Assembly (NCBI RefSeq): GCF_900112475.1
Contig: NZ_FOLW01000017.1
Coordinates: 1-54,478 of the forward strand
Direction of reading: 5' to 3'
DNA length: 54,478 bases
From: Pragia fontium DSM 5563 = ATCC 49100
Lineage (GTDB): Bacteria; Pseudomonadota; Gammaproteobacteria; Enterobacterales; Enterobacteriaceae
Each line of letters starts with the position of its first letter. The first letter of the stretch is position 1. Below the pieces are notes generated by a model, which worked only from the letters and a program-made list of their open reading frames with translations, was not told the DNA's origin and made no database searches. Position numbers and translations under genes: made by a program. Shown piece after piece: positions 1 to 8,955 of the stretch.

Positions 1-206
1 GGGATCTTGACTAATAAATGAACGTGATCTAATTGAACATTTAATTCCACTATTTCTATATGGAGCTGTTCACTCAAAATTCTTATTTGTCTGTACACCT
101 CTTTCCCTACATTATTTTTCAATATTCGGAATCGGCATTTGGGCGTCCAGACTATATGGTATTGACAATGCCATAGCACATGCGATGCTTTTTCGAATCT
201 ACTCAT
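1..206 (-). CDS. tnpA: IS200-family transposase TnpA, N-terminal part (cut by window edge)
   Basis: The minus strand reads from ATG at 206 to the window edge and begins MSRFEKASHVLWHCQYHIVW, the typical start of the small single-strand transposase of IS200. The HUH motif (HVH, in LDHVHLL) falls in the last codons before the edge. An AAGGA ribosome site lies about 8 bases before the ATG. The frame continues exactly into the C-terminal part at 54215-54478: 206 + 232 non-overlapping bases make 146 codons, a 145-residue protein, which is normal for IS200. Such enzymes cut and rejoin single-stranded DNA as dimers. Confidence 0.9.
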   Translation of the reverse strand, partial: MSRFEKASHVLWHCQYHIVWTPKCRFRILKNNVGKEVYRQIRILSEQLHIEIVELNVQLDHVHLLVKI

Positions 207-260
207 GGTTAAATCCTTATCAGTTATGGGGATAACAGATTCGGATTTTCCCATGAGTAG
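199..260 (-). promoter_or_regulatory. tnpA start-sequestering stem-loop
   Basis: CTACTCATGG (199-208) is a perfect inverted repeat of CCATGAGTAG (251-260). Inside it, AAATCC (211-216) pairs with GGATTT (243-248) and TTATC (217-221) pairs with GATAA (231-235). The tnpA start codon (204-206) and the ribosome site lie within the stem. A fold of this kind is known in IS200 to block tnpA translation. Confidence 0.8.
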
Positions 261-288
261 CCTTACTGGCAGAGCCTAAAGTCGATAA

Positions 289-307
289 CCACGTCCATAG
301 GACGTGG
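289..307. repeat. IS200 left-end subterminal hairpin
   Basis: CCACGTCC-ATA-GGACGTGG forms a perfect 8-bp stem with an ATA loop. The hairpin at 54140-54158 has the same geometry (8-bp stem, ATA loop) at the other end of the element. By position these are the subterminal palindromes that TnpA recognises. The left one may also act as a terminator protecting tnpA from read-through. Confidence 0.6.
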
Positions 308-427
308 TATTCAGTTAGAAATCATAACGTTTCTCGCCAAAACGTTTATTATTTGACAAATAAAGCTCAATTCGTAGAATGCTGTCTTCTAAGTCTATAA
401 GACTCGTAAGCGTTTACGTTAATCAAC

Positions 428-472
428 GCATATAACTACTGTGATACACGCAGTTATATGCTGTTGTGTATC
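428..472 (+). promoter_or_regulatory. Interleaved inverted repeats in the leader of the DUF2798 gene
   Basis: GCATATAACT (428-437) pairs with AGTTATATGC (452-461). GATACAC (443-449), in the loop of that stem, pairs with GTGTATC (466-472) beyond it. Two interleaved perfect repeats can form an H-type pseudoknot or two alternative hairpins in RNA, or be overlapping protein sites in DNA. The ribosome site AAGGAG (479-484) follows 6 bases later. The function is unknown. Confidence 0.4.
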
Positions 473-492
473 GCAAATAAGGAGTCTTTCCC

Positions 493-759
493 ATGTCGTT
501 CCAAGACAGAAATTACATTTTAGGTATTCCTAAACTTCCTGCCCGAGCTATGATTTTCTTAGTTCCTTTTTTCTTATCGTTTGTAATGAGCGGAATTGTT
601 TCTTTTATCAGTACGGTTAAAGCACTAGGTTTAACACTGATAATGGTATCACCATGGATTAGTTCATGGGGGCTATCGTGGATGATTGCTTTTCCAACTG
701 TCTTATTTGTATTGCCGTTTGCACGTAAGCTTTCATTATTATTCGTGAAGTCTGCATAA
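493..759 (+). CDS. DUF2798 family small inner-membrane protein
   Basis: This 88-residue protein has two hydrophobic segments, at about residues 18-40 and 48-75. The spacing and the motifs LPARAMIF, SFVMSGIVSFIST and W..SW.IAFPTVLF..PFARKL match DUF2798 (PF11391), a family of two-helix membrane proteins with no established role. AAGGAG lies 8 bases before the ATG. It appears to be a single-gene unit with its own structured leader. The convergent autotransporter gene ends 57 bases downstream. Confidence 0.8.
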   Translation: MSFQDRNYILGIPKLPARAMIFLVPFFLSFVMSGIVSFISTVKALGLTLIMVSPWISSWGLSWMIAFPTVLFVLPFARKLSLLFVKSA

Positions 760-816
760 GGCCAATAACGTTAGGTAGTGGCCAAAATCTGGCCACTTAT
801 TCTTCACAAACTTTAG

Positions 817-3711
817 TTAAAAAGCATACTTCACACCCAAAACAACGCCAGTATTACTATAACCAGCATCACCAAGCTGCTGTGTGACGTTTGTCCAGAT
901 ATTCAGATGACGGTTCAATTTGCCTTCCATACCCAGCTTTAATTCCCCAATATTACGCGTTCCGTCCTGATAAATATGTAACTCACCCAACTGAGCGCTG
1001 GCCTGCTTACTGTTATAAAGCCAGTTAGCCTCAGTATAAACGGTAAATAACTTATCCTGGCCTTTATCCCGTTCACTCACCCCATCCCGCGACAGTTTGA
1101 TGCCTAAACGCGTTTGAATATTGTCTTTCGCATCAGCTTTAACCCTAGTGCCGTTCAATTCTATATGATTATTCGACGACTGACCGCTCCATGTTGCCTG
1201 GGCTTGCGGGGTAATAAAGACCTGACCATTTTGCCCTTGATAGACAGGCAGGCGATAGCCTGATTCAATCGCAGCATTAAAACCATTAATGTTATAGCTT
1301 TCGGTCGATAATTGATTACCATTTACGTTGGCATTAAACCAGTTGTACTGTAACCAGCTATCAATATAAACGCCATCGTGGTTTTTAGCATTTTGGTACC
1401 AGGTACCGTATACGCCTGCACTATAGCCATTTAAATCACCTTTAGATGATTGACCACTTAAGGTGGACCCAGTATGGCTGCTAATATGACCGTAACCAAA
1501 CATCACACCGACACCAAGCCGATCGTTTTCAGCCAACCGAGTATCAAAAAGCTCACCACCGCCTTGAATGACGTATTTGTTAGACTGAGTCTTAAGCTGT
1601 CCGGAATTATCACGAAAACGGGTATGTGTACCCACTTGGCGTAGCCACATACTGGAGTTTTCTGCCCGCCCCTCGCGATCGGCTAAACGTAGATTAAATA
1701 ATGAGCTAGCTTCGGTGATATTAGCCAAATAGCTACCGCTTTCAGGTCGTAAAGTGGAACCTTCTTTATTGCCATCAGATAGCGAGGAGCGTAAATACCA
1801 ATCACCATCTTCAGTACCGAGACTATTTTTATGTAAAAAATACTCATAGGCTCCGGCAACCACGCGATTTTTTAAGGTAAAGGTACCATCGGACTGCCCC
1901 TTAACCTCAATAATGTCAATACCGTTAATCGTCTCTGCTCCCTGTCCTCCAACATTGTTGATAATAACATCGGTTTGTCCTGAGGTATCCCCATTCACGA
2001 TGAGCTTATCTGTAGAAGAAGTATCATCACCAAGCTCGGTATTCAACACCAATATGCCGTGCTTACCAGTATAGTTATTGGTTACTGAGAAGGAGGAGCC
2101 TGGCATACCATTAAAGGCAATTGAACCGGCATTCACCAACTCGCCCACTTCTTGATTAAAACCGGCTAAGTCCATACTTCCGTTAGTATTAACCGTATAT
2201 TGAGAGTTAGGGCTGAAGGTATTGTCATTACCAGCTTTCAAACTGCCACCATCAATGGTTGTCAAGCCACTGTAGGTATTTGGCGCAGTGAACGTGGTTA
2301 CACCAGAGATAAAATCAATTGATCCATTTCCCGTCACCATAGGAGAAAAGATATAATGCTCATCACTTCCTGCCGTGTGGTTAAAGACAATATTGCCATT
2401 ACCAGAACCAAACGTGATTTCAGGAGCCACTAAAGTTCCCGGGGCGGAAGCGGATTGATTCGCGGCAGCGCCAATATTCAGAGTTCCGTTAGTATCATCG
2501 AGCACAGCGATATTAACGCCAGCTAGGGCTGAAACTGTCGCCCCTTCGGCAATGGTTAAAACACCATCCCCCTGATAACTGATAACAAGTCCATTTGTAT
2601 TTTCCCAGCGCGATCCTGAACCAGTGACAGTAACATCAGCTGTGGAACCTGTATATGCAGCAATAAATCCGTTATATGAAGAAACATAACCGCCATTATT
2701 AATAGTCAGTGTTCCATTACCTGCTGCTCCAATGTATAACTCACCGGAATTGTCCCAGTGCGATCCTAAGCCAGTGACAGTAACATTAGCCGTGGAACCT
2801 GAACCCGACGCAATAAACCCCGTTTTATCTTCGAGTTTACCGCCATCGCTAACCGTTAAACTTCCGTTGCCACTGAAGGCTACATTAAGCTCTTCAGCAA
2901 TAGACCAGCGAGATCCCTGACCACTAATAGTGACTTCACCTTTAGAACCGACATAAGGTGAAATCAGCCCATGTTGAGTAACAATAGTACCTCCGCTGTT
3001 AACGGTTAGAATACCATGTCCTCCATAGCCAACATCAATCCCATCCGCGTTGATTATCGCACCATCACTAACCTCGACTATAGAAGTAGTGTCGTGAAAG
3101 CTAGCGTTACCACCATAGGCAAGCAGCAGCCATTGTGTAAGGTTTAGGCTCGACCCAGTACCGGTTATGGTTAAATAATCGGTTCCCCCTGGATTATTTG
3201 CCCCCATAAAAATAGTTGAAGATTTTGGTACCGCTGATAGCATATTAACGGTGGCGCCGTTCTCAATAGTAAGGGAGCCATTCCCCTCATTACCCAGAAA
3301 TACGCCATTATTGACGTTCCAAACTGAGCCTCGTCCGCTGACGGTGACTGAGCCATTCTGTCCTTGACTGTTTCCTATGGTGGTAACTCCACCTGTAGTT
3401 ATTAGTTCACCGCCATTGTGAATAATCAGAGACCCGTTAGCACTATCACCAAGAGATAAATTATTAATTGTAAAGCTGGTACCGCTGATGACTGGCCCCT
3501 GACTCCCGCTTTGGTTTATTCTTACAAAATCGAAACTTCCTGGTATCCTTCCTGCGTTCCAATTGACCGCACTGCCCCAATCAGTTGAACCGTTATAGTT
3601 CCAGTCAATTGTTGCTGTGGCGCCTATAGAGGGAAACATACATAACCATAAGGTTAGCGCTGAATACGAGATAGTTATTTTGGGTAATGGCTGTCTTATC
3701 TTAAATTTCAC
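817..3711 (-). CDS. Autotransporter adhesin-like protein with T5SS repeats
   Basis: About 964 residues. GTG at 3711 is preferred as the start because AAGGA (3718-3722) sits 6 bases upstream; a TTG at 3717 would be too close to it. The order is: signal peptide ending near GATA; a glycine/asparagine-rich passenger with about 50-residue repeats of the type VTVTGxGSxW...GxGxLTIxxGG, matching the T5SS/PEP-CTERM-associated repeat; an autotransporter repeat near residue 480 (NTYSGLTTIDGGSLKAG); and a C-terminal beta-barrel of about 270 residues ending in Phe (GVKYAF). This is a type Va secreted surface protein, probably an adhesin. It has its own upstream region and no gene follows it on its strand. 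Confidence 0.85.
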   Translation of the reverse strand: MKFKIRQPLPKITISYSALTLWLCMFPSIGATATIDWNYNGSTDWGSAVNWNAGRIPGSFDFVRINQSGSQGPVISGTSFTINNLSLGDSANGSLIIHNGGELITTGGVTTIGNSQGQNGSVTVSGRGSVWNVNNGVFLGNEGNGSLTIENGATVNMLSAVPKSSTIFMGANNPGGTDYLTITGTGSSLNLTQWLLLAYGGNASFHDTTSIVEVSDGAIINADGIDVGYGGHGILTVNSGGTIVTQHGLISPYVGSKGEVTISGQGSRWSIAEELNVAFSGNGSLTVSDGGKLEDKTGFIASGSGSTANVTVTGLGSHWDNSGELYIGAAGNGTLTINNGGYVSSYNGFIAAYTGSTADVTVTGSGSRWENTNGLVISYQGDGVLTIAEGATVSALAGVNIAVLDDTNGTLNIGAAANQSASAPGTLVAPEITFGSGNGNIVFNHTAGSDEHYIFSPMVTGNGSIDFISGVTTFTAPNTYSGLTTIDGGSLKAGNDNTFSPNSQYTVNTNGSMDLAGFNQEVGELVNAGSIAFNGMPGSSFSVTNNYTGKHGILVLNTELGDDTSSTDKLIVNGDTSGQTDVIINNVGGQGAETINGIDIIEVKGQSDGTFTLKNRVVAGAYEYFLHKNSLGTEDGDWYLRSSLSDGNKEGSTLRPESGSYLANITEASSLFNLRLADREGRAENSSMWLRQVGTHTRFRDNSGQLKTQSNKYVIQGGGELFDTRLAENDRLGVGVMFGYGHISSHTGSTLSGQSSKGDLNGYSAGVYGTWYQNAKNHDGVYIDSWLQYNWFNANVNGNQLSTESYNINGFNAAIESGYRLPVYQGQNGQVFITPQAQATWSGQSSNNHIELNGTRVKADAKDNIQTRLGIKLSRDGVSERDKGQDKLFTVYTEANWLYNSKQASAQLGELHIYQDGTRNIGELKLGMEGKLNRHLNIWTNVTQQLGDAGYSNTGVVLGVKYAF
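2560..3010 (-). repeat. 150-bp tandem repeats in the autotransporter passenger
   Basis: Near-identical blocks recur at an exact 150-bp spacing (markers at 2611, 2761 and 2911), so each unit encodes 50 residues. More diverged units extend towards 3400. Such repeats form the beta-helical passenger and can change in number by recombination. Confidence 0.7.
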
Positions 3712-3722
3712 TTGCAATCCTT

Positions 3723-4411
3723 GTCGATAAATATAGCTCCGATAAAAGCTAACCTTCTAAAAACATTCTTGATTAAACTAACCTAGATAATGTTGTAAAT
3801 TTATCCGTAAACCGTGTTTGGTTAGCCTGCTATATAAAACAGCTAACTTTTTTTGTATAAGAATAAACAAATAAAACTATATTTAAATTATAATTAAGTA
3901 AGAATATTTTAATTGCTTAACATATAAAATTCTACCTATTTTTAGTTTTTTAAGTATTAAGAGTAAGGCATAAATTACACATCAATATGAAAAAATCACA
4001 ATAACATGAATTTATTTAATTTAATCACCAAAACCTTCTTAAATATTAATTGATTTTACGATTACTCCAATCAGCTAATAGCGTTGCTCCATGAAACAAA
4101 AACATCAAGAAAACCAATTAAAGAATAAAAACCGATAGTTTAAAACGATTATATTGATGAGTGAAGAATTAATTCAAATGAGTGTTTTAAGTCAATTTAG
4201 TTTAAAAAATTTATAATGGTTATTATGAATTTTATGATGTCTAATTATCATTAAAAATGAATTGACCAAAAAGGCATAATGAGAACAATTAGCTGCACTA
4301 TTGTCAGATGTTCTGCACTGGACCTGCTCTACTGGTCTCAAGTTCTCGTTAGTTATCCCTTTTCTCAATGGCCATCAGCAGATAAATTGCTCCTGAATGG
4401 CCACCACGAAA
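3723..4411. other. AT-rich intergenic region between autotransporter and fimbrial operon 1
   Basis: About 690 bases with no supportable gene. It must carry the autotransporter promoter (near 3720-3900) and the end of the fimbrial transcript (near 4300-4411), but I could not assign either to bases with confidence. The very high A+T content is typical of H-NS-bound promoter regions of surface genes. Confidence 0.4.
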
Positions 4412-5542
4412 CTAATTAAACGTCACTAACATCTCAGCCGAAGCCGTCACGGCACCTACCGGTAAACGACTGCCGCCGGAGCACAATCGCCAAGTTAATC
4501 GGTTTGATATTGATTTATTACTGTCAGTCGCATTGATATTACCAATCTTGACCGGCGTATTATTAAACGGTAAACCAGTGGTCATGTTACAAGCTCCACC
4601 GCCGGTTGTCCCGGTATCCATTTCACCGGTAATGTAACCGCCCCCCTGATTTAACGCTAATCGGGTTGCCTGCCCATTATAAAGACCGGATATCGCTCGA
4701 AACTGTAGATTAATATTAGCGCTAATCTTATCGCTAGCTTGACCGCAGTTAACAACAATTGGATAACTCTTTTGACCCAGTTCAGCACCCGGCGTTTTAC
4801 TATATGTCACCGTACTAAAATCAATATTCGCCGTGGTATTAATCGTGCATTCTAACGTCGAGATTCGTAAGGTGATATTACTCGGAAAAATTTGTACGAT
4901 CCGGTCACCAGTATAGGTAGACGAATAACTGCTATAATACAGTGGCTCAAGATTTACCTCTGAACTAGTTTGAGTCCCATCGGCAATAATCACCCAAGTA
5001 CCTACACCACGAGAGGTTCGATTATAAGAGATATCATAGAATTTATTGATCGCTGTCATGCGTGGCGGTAGACACCACTGATAGAGTCCGACCGGATTAG
5101 TGATGGTGGTTTTTCCTGCTGTAGCACTGGTGATCGGTAATCCAATGGTACCGTTCAGCGTTTCAACCGTGCCATTATCGGTCTTATAGTTTGCTAAAAC
5201 CGTTGCTCGAGGAATAATTCCCACCCCTTGCCCAATCGGATAAACTAAGTAGCCATTCACTAATTTTAGCTCGCTTGATGAGATACACGTACTTTTGGAA
5301 GTTGAAATACTCGCCAGACCATAGCTTGTTAGCAGTGAAGAACTATCCATGGTACCGGCAAGCTTGACATCGAAAGGCATCCCTTCCCAAACAATACCGC
5401 TCCCTTTACCAATGGTGATAGTTTCAGCCTGCAACGGAGCCATCAGTCCGAAGAATAACAAATACATATAAGTAGCACAGACGATTTTTTTATGATTAAT
5501 CCAATCTGACGATAAAACGTCTTGGCGATAAATAAGGTTCAT
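4412..5542 (-). CDS. Fimbrial tip adhesin / large minor subunit (operon 1)
   Basis: 376 residues from the ATG at 5542, which overlaps the usher stop as ATGA. AAGGAG lies 7 bases upstream, so the longer in-frame start at 5560 is rejected. The signal sequence has a long N-terminal stretch and ends near APLQA. The size and layout fit a two-domain adhesin: an N-terminal domain of about 200 residues with no recognised lectin signature, then a pilin-like domain from about residue 225 with cysteines at TLECTIN, VNCGQ, ACNMT and WRLCSG, ending in a hydrophobic donor-type strand (AEMLVTFN). As the last gene of the operon it probably caps the fibre and binds the target. The receptor cannot be read from the sequence. 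Confidence 0.8.
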   Translation of the reverse strand: MNLIYRQDVLSSDWINHKKIVCATYMYLLFFGLMAPLQAETITIGKGSGIVWEGMPFDVKLAGTMDSSSLLTSYGLASISTSKSTCISSSELKLVNGYLVYPIGQGVGIIPRATVLANYKTDNGTVETLNGTIGLPITSATAGKTTITNPVGLYQWCLPPRMTAINKFYDISYNRTSRGVGTWVIIADGTQTSSEVNLEPLYYSSYSSTYTGDRIVQIFPSNITLRISTLECTINTTANIDFSTVTYSKTPGAELGQKSYPIVVNCGQASDKISANINLQFRAISGLYNGQATRLALNQGGGYITGEMDTGTTGGGACNMTTGLPFNNTPVKIGNINATDSNKSISNRLTWRLCSGGSRLPVGAVTASAEMLVTFN

Positions 5543-8172
5543 GGCGTCGCTCCTTCGCACGTAACCTGAGTTTGATGAAGTGGGTTATTTTTTGACGGCA
5601 CACTATTGGTTAAGTTAAAACGAGCCCGGCATTGCTGATCGATTGCTGGCCCCCATTGTGCCGTCAGACTGCCAGTTTCCGGTAACCCACTGAGATAGAC
5701 CTGCCCGGCATCGCCAACAATGCTGGTATTTGGCACACTGTTAGCTTCAGGATTGTCAAATCTTGCGATAGCACCAAACGGCACTGGCGTATGATTACTT
5801 TGGATCAACGTAATCAGTGCTTGAAAACCAACTCGGGTAGCAAAATTAGCCAATATTACTGCCCCTTTGGTCGGGTAAATATTCAGACTGGATTGCGTCA
5901 CATCCACATCGTCCGGTAGAGTTGATGGATCAAGGCTGATGTTATTTTTCTGATAGTCTGACAGGTAAGGCACCACGGCTTGCCCCCAATGATTGGTCCG
6001 GCTACTACCGTTGCCGACCGCAACCCCACTGGCTCCCGGCGTGCTTACAATAGCCACCGCACTACCCAGAGTTTGGCTTAGCGTCACCCCTTGCGGATGC
6101 ACCACAACACCACCGGTTGCTCCCATATTGACTGACCGGTAACTATCGCCATAACTATAGCCCCCACTCACCATCCCCTGACTGCCTTGATAGCTGGAAC
6201 TTAACGTTCCATTAGTCCCCTGGCTTTGATTACCGTAGCCCTGTATCACGCTATAGGCTAAATGGTCCTCCAGCGCTGTACCGGTGATCCCCGCCTGTTG
6301 CTGCTGATTACCCTGATTATTATGGCTTATTTGATAACTGGCATACATATTGCGTACCGATTCGGCATTACTAAACAGGTTAAATGGAATCTGTACATTC
6401 ATGGAAATCTGTCGATTTTCAGGCCAATCGCCCCCACCGTTGCCGCTATTCTGTACACGGTCAATTCGATAGGTCAGACCATAGCTAATCCCCTTATAGC
6501 TGCTGTTATATCCGGCCGACACCGAGTTATTAACCCGACCGCTGCCCCAGTAGTTATCACGACTAGCGCTAATGAAAAGTGAGCCCCATGAAGCCATATC
6601 TTGGTTAACTTGCAGTTGAATGCTATTGCGTTGCCGCTCTAGCGCCCAAGGCAATTGGTCATCATTCAGTTGATAACCAATATTATTGGCATCTGAAAAA
6701 CTGTAATAGTTCTGGGTTGAATAACGATAGGCCGCCAGATCGATAGAGGTACCGGTACTGAGTAGGCTTTTAGCATAGCGAACGCGATAAGCGTTCCCGC
6801 GTTGACGTTCAGTCAGGCCCTTTATCTGTGCGCTGGCAAGAGTGATATCCGCAGATAAGGCTCCAACATCTCCCAGAGAAACGCCGCTGCCAATCACGGC
6901 AGAATAATACTCTTGCGCCACCAGACCACCGCCGTACAGGGTAATATTGTTAGGTAAACCATACATCAGCGTACCCAAACCAAAATTCATCTGTTGAGAC
7001 CCATCAGTAATACCGCCATGGTAACGACCGGTGGTCACTTCATACTTTATGCCGCCAGTCCGCTGCATTATCGGTAGCGATGAATAAGCTAACGTCTGGG
7101 TATGTACGCTACCGTCAGCTTCAGTAATGGTCATGGTCAGATCGCCCGCTTGGCCGGTTTGATACAGATCGCTAATACTGAACGGTCCCGGTGCTACGTA
7201 AGTCTGATAAATCACACTGCCGTTTTGGCTGAGGGTAACCCGGGCGTTAGTCGACGCCACACCTGAAACCAGCGGAGCAAATCCTCGCAGGCTATAGGGC
7301 AACATCTCATCATTGGAATTCAGCTTAATGCCCCTGAATGGAATGGTGTCAAACACCTCGTTACCGGTACTATTTTCACCAAATAAAATCTCTGAACGCA
7401 GAAATTGAATATCCCGCTGAAGATAAGTATTGGTAAATCGGGTATCCGTTTGGCGACTACCGAATTGGTTATTATTGGTGTTTTTCGAATTACTGTAGGT
7501 CATGTCGCTTCGCAAGCGCCAAGCATCCAGATTAATTCCACCGCGTAAATTGGCAAATAAGCTGTCCTGTCGGGAATGGCTGTTTTCCCATTGCCCTTCC
7601 TGCCAGTTACGGCTACCGTTCAGGTTATAGTTCAGTAATAACGCCGGTACCCCTTGTTCCCATAACGCCGGGTCGACGGAGCCCTGAGCATGAGACTGCA
7701 TTGCTACCTGAGGAATACTTAAGTCCAACCGTAGCAATGACAAATCAGCCTTGATCTTAGATTCTGGAATCAACGCCGCTAAATCAAATATTGGCTTATC
7801 TATCGGCATCCCCGAAAATGCCGGTAATATGGTGGTATTCACCCCCAGATCGTGCAATTGCTTTGGTGTTAACGTCGGTTGAATTTTGCCATCGGAATTT
7901 TTTTTAAACTGAATGCTATATTGACCTTGTTCATACTGATTAACATACAGCGTAAAAAAATATTCCCCTTCCGGCAGTTGTCCCGCCGTCTCAAAAGTCG
8001 TTAAGTCAACCATCGCCGCCTGTTGCTCGCCGTTCAGCGACAACAGACCAGGGTCAAAATAGTCCCGCCCTAACGCCGGTAGTGCACAAGTCAGCAACAG
8101 AGATATCACATTAAAACGCTTACAGAGGCATAGATTGCCGTCATGACTAAGTTTGTTATTTTTCATATCCAT
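5539..8172 (-). CDS. Fimbrial outer-membrane usher (operon 1)
   Basis: 877 residues, the usual size of a chaperone-usher pore. A signal peptide precedes DYFDPGLLSL, followed by the periplasmic N-terminal domain that receives chaperone-subunit complexes (to about 160), the 24-strand beta-barrel (rich in G, Y, S, N; TYSNSKNT, NTYLQRDIQ), the plug region near 260-340 (APGPFSISDLY) and C-terminal domains ending with a cysteine pair (QQCRARF ... VTCEG). It exports and polymerises the subunits of this operon. The stop overlaps the adhesin start, indicating coupled translation. A second ATG at 8166 is also possible as the start. It is clearly related to the usher of operon 2. Confidence 0.95.
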   Translation of the reverse strand: MDMKNNKLSHDGNLCLCKRFNVISLLLTCALPALGRDYFDPGLLSLNGEQQAAMVDLTTFETAGQLPEGEYFFTLYVNQYEQGQYSIQFKKNSDGKIQPTLTPKQLHDLGVNTTILPAFSGMPIDKPIFDLAALIPESKIKADLSLLRLDLSIPQVAMQSHAQGSVDPALWEQGVPALLLNYNLNGSRNWQEGQWENSHSRQDSLFANLRGGINLDAWRLRSDMTYSNSKNTNNNQFGSRQTDTRFTNTYLQRDIQFLRSEILFGENSTGNEVFDTIPFRGIKLNSNDEMLPYSLRGFAPLVSGVASTNARVTLSQNGSVIYQTYVAPGPFSISDLYQTGQAGDLTMTITEADGSVHTQTLAYSSLPIMQRTGGIKYEVTTGRYHGGITDGSQQMNFGLGTLMYGLPNNITLYGGGLVAQEYYSAVIGSGVSLGDVGALSADITLASAQIKGLTERQRGNAYRVRYAKSLLSTGTSIDLAAYRYSTQNYYSFSDANNIGYQLNDDQLPWALERQRNSIQLQVNQDMASWGSLFISASRDNYWGSGRVNNSVSAGYNSSYKGISYGLTYRIDRVQNSGNGGGDWPENRQISMNVQIPFNLFSNAESVRNMYASYQISHNNQGNQQQQAGITGTALEDHLAYSVIQGYGNQSQGTNGTLSSSYQGSQGMVSGGYSYGDSYRSVNMGATGGVVVHPQGVTLSQTLGSAVAIVSTPGASGVAVGNGSSRTNHWGQAVVPYLSDYQKNNISLDPSTLPDDVDVTQSSLNIYPTKGAVILANFATRVGFQALITLIQSNHTPVPFGAIARFDNPEANSVPNTSIVGDAGQVYLSGLPETGSLTAQWGPAIDQQCRARFNLTNSVPSKNNPLHQTQVTCEGATP

Positions 8173-8193
8173 TTAACTTTTCATTCGCGAAAT

Positions 8194-8955
8194 TTAATGT
8201 GGGGTTAGCGACTGACGTTGGCCGGGCGTGTTCCAGCCCTCTTCATCGATCAATTGCCACTCAACGTCGCCGCGTGTTGCCTGCGGTAAGTGATACTGTT
8301 GCTGCCCTTTTGGAGGAACCATCAAGCGCATCTGGTCGTTATTGAGCTTGTAATTGCCAATACTCAAGTGTGAAAACGTTAGCCAGAAAGGCGTTGGGTT
8401 ATCGGCAATCAGCGTATCTCCTTGCTGACTGAATTTAAGCTGTACCGCCGCTTCCTGAACACCTCGCTTAGGCAATCCTTCCGGCCGGTAAAACAGCTTC
8501 ATATTAGTCACCACGGTTAAAGTCACACTGGGCGTAATTTGCTTATCTTTCGGAACAGGTTGGCCGGGGATGGCTTTCATTGAGATAAAATAGACCGACT
8601 CCCGATCGTTCGGTAACTCAACGCCGGTTCGACGGATACGCAATACCAGTTCTTCCCCGGGCTCAAAACGTTGGAGCGGCGGCGTGATGATAAATGGCAT
8701 GGCCGTGGAGGTACTGTTTAGCAATCCCACATTACCGGTGTCGGTATCAACCGGTTGTATCCATGACTGCATTAGATACACGCTGGAGGTTTTGTTATAG
8801 GCACGCAGAGTAACGCCTCTTTTTTCACTTTCCGGGTATATCACCCTCAGCACATAAAACGAGATGCCAGTGGGATCTTTCTGTTCGGCAGAAACGCTCA
8901 GATTGATGGTGCTAAAGGCAAGAACCATAAGCCAGCGGGTTATTGATGGTTTCAC
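8194..8955 (-). CDS. Periplasmic fimbrial chaperone, third of operon 1
   Basis: 253 residues with a signal peptide cleaved after SVSA. It is a PapD-like two-domain immunoglobulin-fold chaperone: the N-terminal strand has the invariant Arg (LRVIYPE), the signature LPNDRESVYFI lies in the G1 region, and MKLFYRPEGL supplies the conserved Lys. The F1-G1 loop is short (FGS type). Its start overlaps the preceding chaperone gene by ATGA. It is the counterpart of the third chaperone in operon 2 (both have QSWI.P and PPLxR...). By its place next to the usher and adhesin it may serve the adhesin, but that is inference. Confidence 0.9.
   Translation of the reverse strand: MKPSITRWLMVLAFSTINLSVSAEQKDPTGISFYVLRVIYPESEKRGVTLRAYNKTSSVYLMQSWIQPVDTDTGNVGLLNSTSTAMPFIITPPLQRFEPGEELVLRIRRTGVELPNDRESVYFISMKAIPGQPVPKDKQITPSVTLTVVTNMKLFYRPEGLPKRGVQEAAVQLKFSQQGDTLIADNPTPFWLTFSHLSIGNYKLNNDQMRLMVPPKGQQQYHLPQATRGDVEWQLIDEEGWNTPGQRQSLTPH

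Larger units (their letters stand above)
1..310 (-). mobile_element. IS200-type element, 5' (left-end) part
   Basis: This is the left-end half of an IS200/IS605-family element. It holds the first 68 codons of tnpA on the minus strand, a long fold-back over the tnpA start (199-260) and a compact hairpin with an 8-bp stem and ATA loop (289-307). The matching right-end half is at the other end of the window. The outer boundary is set only roughly, just beyond the 289-307 hairpin, because these elements make no target duplication and have no terminal inverted repeats. Confidence 0.85.

Noticed and set aside
2560-3010. Regular 150-bp repeats as a CRISPR array
   Set aside because: They are in frame within one long coding gene, encode a known autotransporter repeat and have no spacer structure. 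The same applies to the 132-135-bp repeats at 37300-38480.
6262-6582. Open frame opposite the usher gene (and similar frames in other genes)
   Set aside because: It lies antisense within a well-defined usher gene, has no ribosome site or family, and its composition follows from the usher codons.
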